A stretch of 64,000 bases of DNA, taken from assembly GCA_964371615.1 (NCBI GenBank), contig CAYJMS010000007.1, forward strand, positions 11,763 through 75,762, written 5' to 3'. Position numbers and translations under genes: made by a program. Below are positions 60,236-64,000 of the stretch, one piece after another. Every line of letters begins with the position of its first letter. Positions within the stretch are counted from its first letter, which is position 1. This DNA is from SpSt-333 sp964371615 (GTDB lineage Bacteria > Bacteroidota > Ignavibacteria > UBA10030 > UBA8401). The notes under the pieces were generated by a model. It had not been told where the DNA came from, made no database searches, and saw only the letters and a list, made by a program, of their open reading frames with translations.

Positions 60236-63200
60236 TGAGGTCTCTTCTGCTTTGTGATACTCTTCACATCTTTGATTTTGCTTCCGGTTTTCTTTTTGGA
60301 AGCCGCTTTTTTATTATTCTGTCGTACTTCTTCGCTCCGTTTTCTCTTGCCACCCGTGCGATCGATTGATGTTAGTAATCCAAATTCCTTCAGCTTTTCT
60401 ACCTGATATCCCGTTTTTGCTGAATACTCCAGTATCGAACGGACCGTTTGATGCGACTCAATGAATTCTTTACGATAAGGATTGGCTGACGTACTGCCAC
60501 GATGTCCGTAAATGAATTGTAATGTTTTTAGCCACGGCAGCAACGTCTCCCATTGTTCCTGATTATAATACCAGATATCGTTATGTTGATTGACGCTCAG
60601 GAAATCAGCCGATTCAAAATCGTTTAATATTTTTTCAAGAATCTCTGAATCGGAAACATTTTTAATAACAAGCATATCGTGATGTTTCATCAAAATTTTA
60701 AGCAACTCCAACGATACATAATGTCTCGAACGCATGGAATTCATTCTGCCGCAAAGGTCACGTACGGTCTGGTTCAAATGCAACTCACTGATAACATCGA
60801 CAACAACTCCTCTCTTTCCCGAACTGTTCAAAACGGTTCTGCATAAAACAAGGAAATGATAGAAGAGTAAAAATTCACGGGCATTATCTTCAAGCGGGAC
60901 AATTCCTTTCTCATTCTTGTCCTGATCGAGATATTTTTCGATCGCCACTACCTGCTCTTCAATTTCAATCGCCCTTACACTGACAGTACCTTCATCGTTC
61001 AGGATATTTTTCAGCACGGCAACAGACTGTTGAAGAGCGTCAATTGCGGAATTCTGAGTCTTCACAGAGTTGCTGAACAAGTACGAATTTATTTTATCGT
61101 GTAAAGGACGGAGTCGCGACTGCCAAAGGATAGTTTCTATATTGGCGACACCCCTACCATGCGTCAGTGCAGCCGCTAAAGCCAGTTCGCCGGTGGTGTC
61201 GACCATTTCGATAAAATCACTGAATACAGCGTAATGAAATGCTTTCAACTCAATCCACCAGCCGTTGTCGTGGAACTGTTTCCCCGACACAAGATATTCC
61301 ATCTTCGATCGCTGTTCACGAAAACGATAGAAATGAGATTCATCGTTTCGAATGTGCAATGCATCCGCAAGAGAAACGGATCGCACACTACCCCCCTCCG
61401 CTACTGCTTTCGGGAGTGAGTGTTTAATATATCCGGTACATTCCGCATACGTATTGTGGAAAAACACTACCACTAGCTCTCCACCGGATCTGTTTGAATA
61501 CGCAAAGACATTTTCGTTGACAAATCCCCCATTATCAAGAAAATCATAAAATTCAAAATGTTGGACCTGACTAAATAAATAACGCTTTTTCATTAAAGGA
61601 AATATCTCTTCTTCGTGGCGTTTCACCAGCCAATAGTCGGGAGTTTCATTATAATAGGCTCGTTGATATTCCATCCCATATTTTTCCCTGTATCCTTCAA
61701 TCTGACCGTGGGCAAACATCGGCAGTCCGGGGAGAGTGGCCATCATCATGGCAACGCCAAAATATTTATCGTCCCGGCCGAATTGTTCGATCGCCGTCTC
61801 CTCGTCTGGATTACTCATGAAATTGACATACCGTTTCAGAATCTCGGGATTAAATTCCAGCGTATTCTTTATCACCGATCGGAACTTCTGATTCTCTTCC
61901 TTCATTAACATATGCATGAATGCGCTGTTGTACACGCGGTGCATACCGAGCGTGCGGACAAAGTATCCCTCCATCAGCCAGAATGCCTCTGCGAGCAGCA
62001 ACGTATGAGGCATCTCCCGGTTAAACCGGTCCACCACTTCGCGCCAGAATTCCACGGGGAAAAGTGCATCAAATTCAGATCTCGATAACGAATGGTCCTG
62101 CCGCGAGGGAACGCCGGAAGTACCGGGCATCGGGAACCACAGTCTTTGATAATGTTTTTTTGCCAGTGTCATTGCCGCATCAAACCGGATGATGGAAAAC
62201 TTTCTTGCGACATGCAGGATGCTTTGGATGATCGCTTCCCGCACATCGGCACGCAGAAGATTTAATTGAGCGGTATCATTCCATGGCATATTGGTACCGT
62301 CGTTGCCGTGATACACGTACCGCACTTCCCCGGTTCGTTTATCGATGCGTTGAAATACCACTGCGGCATCGCTCTTCCGCCAGTAACCGTCTTCAATCCG
62401 CACTTCAATGTCAGGATGGTCGGAAAGATTTTCTCCGGTAAAAATATAGTTCGGATACGGCGGATGATCAGACTGAATAAAGTATTCCGGATGTTCGACG
62501 ATCCATTTGGAGAACAATCCCATGTGATTCGGCACCATGTCACCGGCAAGCCGTATGCCGCGTTCCCATGCCCGCCGGTTTAAATTCTGGAATGCCTGTT
62601 CGCCGCCGAGATCCTGCGCAATCTCATACTCATACAGAGAGTATGCCGATGAGACGGCATCGAGATTTCCATTGATCTGTTTTATCCGTTTCGATGCGTT
62701 GCTCCGCTCCCACACTCCGATCAGCCATAGTCCGCTGAAATTCCACCGTGCCAATGTGTCGAGTTCTTCATCCGGTATTTCATCGAGGCGCCGTATGGAA
62801 CGCTGATACTTCTTCGACAGTTGATCGAGCCACACATAGGTATTCTTCGCGATAATCACCACATTCGGCATCCAGTCGATATCGGGCGTAAACCGCTGGT
62901 GTTCCTCATAGATGAGATCATCCGGATTCATCACCCCGCGGCGGAGTAAGGCATCTCGTTCAGATTCAGAAAGCGACCGTCGTTTGTAATCGGGAACGAA
63001 CGTTTCGACCGGCAGATTTCCTCCTGCAGGATGGAACAAGTTCCAGAAATATTTATCGTCCTCACTGAAAAACTCAATGCTTCCGTCGATGCGCTCTTTG
63101 AATTTTGACGAAAGCATAATTCCCCACCGATCTCTCAGAAATCCCAATTGTGCGGTAAGGTCTTCCGGATGGCTGAGGAAGGGAGATTGCAACGCTTTTA

Positions 63201-63864
63201 ACAGCGGGAGCGCATCCGGACCGAACGGTTTCTCCATATCGAAGAAAGCATCGAGAGTTGCAATCACCGTCGAATACTTTGTTGCCTGTTTCAATGCTTT
63301 ATCATCGAACAATTCTTTAAAAGCAGCGCAGGCAGGATTGGCATTGGTGAGAAACAACAGCATCATCTCTTCCAGTGCAATCTCTTCGTGCGGTCTACCG
63401 GATGTCGTACCTGCCAAATATTCTTTGATTGTCATGCGGTCTTGGTACACTGCAGTAGGCGGGAAATCGGCAAGGAACTGATTCAGCGTTTTGGATAACT
63501 CCACAGGAGTAATCCGGTCTTGCACAAAACGGATTGCCCGGTGGATGACATTCGGATTTTCGATTTCGTTATACAACCGGATTAAAAAATGATTGATCTC
63601 ATCCAGCAGTCCCATTGCGTTCAACTGCCCTGCACGGACCTGTTGCCGTGGATCGTTCTCCACTCCCCGCTTTTTATTTATCGAATGGGCAAGTTCCCGC
63701 ACGGCACGATAATTAGGGAAAATAACATTTCCCGTCGATTCAAATAATGCATCCGGTACCTGATATTTGATTCGGGCAAAACGGTGGATATGAAATTCAT
63801 AGATCGACAATAACCCGAAATGTGAAGGCTTGAGATGAGAGCAGATGAGCAATGTTGTATTCAT
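60232..63864 (-). CDS. Very large GH13 (alpha-amylase family) protein
   Basis: This protein of about 1210 residues has a GH13 barrel in its middle: region I DMVPNH (about 442-447 from this start), region II IRFDAAM with nucleophile Asp near 562, region III AEAFW with Glu near 626, and region IV MSNPDEE, where the usual His before Asp is Pro. About 340 N-terminal residues, with no export signal, precede the barrel; a helical C-terminal region and a very basic tail follow. Such enzymes act on alpha-glucans such as glycogen or maltooligosaccharides, but this subgroup's reaction is not established. An ATG five codons upstream (MGFRS) is also possible; GGGG lies 11 bases before the chosen one. Confidence 0.85.
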   Translation of the reverse strand: MNTTLLICSHLKPSHFGLLSIYEFHIHRFARIKYQVPDALFESTGNVIFPNYRAVRELAHSINKKRGVENDPRQQVRAGQLNAMGLLDEINHFLIRLYNEIENPNVIHRAIRFVQDRITPVELSKTLNQFLADFPPTAVYQDRMTIKEYLAGTTSGRPHEEIALEEMMLLFLTNANPACAAFKELFDDKALKQATKYSTVIATLDAFFDMEKPFGPDALPLLKALQSPFLSHPEDLTAQLGFLRDRWGIMLSSKFKERIDGSIEFFSEDDKYFWNLFHPAGGNLPVETFVPDYKRRSLSESERDALLRRGVMNPDDLIYEEHQRFTPDIDWMPNVVIIAKNTYVWLDQLSKKYQRSIRRLDEIPDEELDTLARWNFSGLWLIGVWERSNASKRIKQINGNLDAVSSAYSLYEYEIAQDLGGEQAFQNLNRRAWERGIRLAGDMVPNHMGLFSKWIVEHPEYFIQSDHPPYPNYIFTGENLSDHPDIEVRIEDGYWRKSDAAVVFQRIDKRTGEVRYVYHGNDGTNMPWNDTAQLNLLRADVREAIIQSILHVARKFSIIRFDAAMTLAKKHYQRLWFPMPGTSGVPSRQDHSLSRSEFDALFPVEFWREVVDRFNREMPHTLLLAEAFWLMEGYFVRTLGMHRVYNSAFMHMLMKEENQKFRSVIKNTLEFNPEILKRYVNFMSNPDEETAIEQFGRDDKYFGVAMMMATLPGLPMFAHGQIEGYREKYGMEYQRAYYNETPDYWLVKRHEEEIFPLMKKRYLFSQVQHFEFYDFLDNGGFVNENVFAYSNRSGGELVVVFFHNTYAECTGYIKHSLPKAVAEGGSVRSVSLADALHIRNDESHFYRFREQRSKMEYLVSGKQFHDNGWWIELKAFHYAVFSDFIEMVDTTGELALAAALTHGRGVANIETILWQSRLRPLHDKINSYLFSNSVKTQNSAIDALQQSVAVLKNILNDEGTVSVRAIEIEEQVVAIEKYLDQDKNEKGIVPLEDNAREFLLFYHFLVLCRTVLNSSGKRGVVVDVISELHLNQTVRDLCGRMNSMRSRHYVSLELLKILMKHHDMLVIKNVSDSEILEKILNDFESADFLSVNQHNDIWYYNQEQWETLLPWLKTLQFIYGHRGSTSANPYRKEFIESHQTVRSILEYSAKTGYQVEKLKEFGLLTSIDRTGGKRKRSEEVRQNNKKAASKKKTGSKIKDVKSITKQKRPH

Positions 63865-63938
63865 AGATCGAAACCCCATGCAGTATAAAGAAAATATTTT
63901 CTTTGTTCAATTTCTTTCATATATTAGTTCTGTTCTCA

Positions 63939-64000
<62 letters not shown>

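Noticed and set aside
63895..63938. Promoter of tRNA-Ala (TATATT at 63920-63925)
   Set aside because: A -10-like box is present but no -35 lies at an acceptable distance, so I left it out of the list.

Overview
The window is a gene-dense stretch of a Gram-negative chromosome, most likely from the Bacteroidota/Chlorobiota (FCB) side of the tree, perhaps an Ignavibacteria-like lineage. This rests on gene content, not on a marker tree: a stand-alone PASTA protein, DUF3098-like and DUF4834-like small membrane proteins, the bacillithiol enzyme BshB1, a type III glutamine synthetase, a secreted protease with a type IX secretion-like C-terminal tail, an RRM protein with a glycine-rich tail, BamD and a heptosyltransferase. 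Ten Ns inside the glutamate dehydrogenase gene show that this is a draft assembly. Almost all genes are on the minus strand in tight, often overlapping runs. I see no rRNA, prophage, CRISPR array, complete insertion sequence or recognisable defence system, and no intergenic stretch above about 215 bases.

Layout. 1-6.0 kb: hemerythrin-like fragment, small orphan, zinc-ribbon/Yip1 membrane protein, apt-tryptophanase pair, and an Lrp regulator with type III glutamine synthetase behind a good sigma70-type promoter. 6.1-15.8 kb: ten nearly contiguous minus-strand genes (xseA, xseB, dxs, a Gfo/Idh/MocA oxidoreductase, ribD, a beta-lactamase-fold protein, ribE, a PASTA protein, rpe, nagA). 15.9-17.2 kb: bshB1 and a zinc-ribbon/DUF2318 protein on plus. 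17.3-22.2 kb: complete ccmA-B-C-D-E-F haem export and cytochrome c maturation set, with a CXXXY-type CcmE. 22.2-29.0 kb: secreted metalloprotease, FG-GAP protein, thioesterase, BamD, CapA-like protein and an unrecognised anchored protein. 29.0-34.1 kb: interrupted glutamate dehydrogenase, CN hydrolase, two TPM proteins around a DAHP synthase, and LemA. 34.2-37.4 kb: acyl-CoA dehydrogenase, hydroxyacyl-CoA dehydrogenase and thiolase. 37.5-41.5 kb: rho, folC, asnS. 41.6-47.4 kb: nadA, heptosyltransferase, small membrane protein, deoxynucleoside kinase, folK, folB, DUF6265 protein, gltX. 47.6-57.1 kb: rRNA/tRNA methyltransferase, Tat-exported dipeptide epimerase, DUF47-Pit phosphate uptake pair with a Pho-box-like repeat, phosphoesterase/PQQ-propeller fusion, NodB-like deacetylase, HrpB helicase, RRM protein. 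57.3-64.0 kb: SUI1/YciH, acyl-CoA synthetase, tRNA-Lys, DUF3098 protein, a candidate small RNA with C-rich loops, a very large GH13 protein, and the start of tRNA-Ala.

The gene set suggests a respiring heterotroph with c-type cytochromes, amino-acid fermentation or assimilation (tryptophanase, GDH, GlnN) and four-carbon acyl-CoA chemistry. No wholly new multi-gene system could be established. The observations best worth following are the candidate small RNA at about 60.1-60.2 kb, the histidine-free CcmE in a cluster without CcmH, the perfect 7-4-7 repeat upstream of the phosphate transporter, the substituted region IV of the GH13 enzyme, and the foreign 67 bases at the GDH gap.
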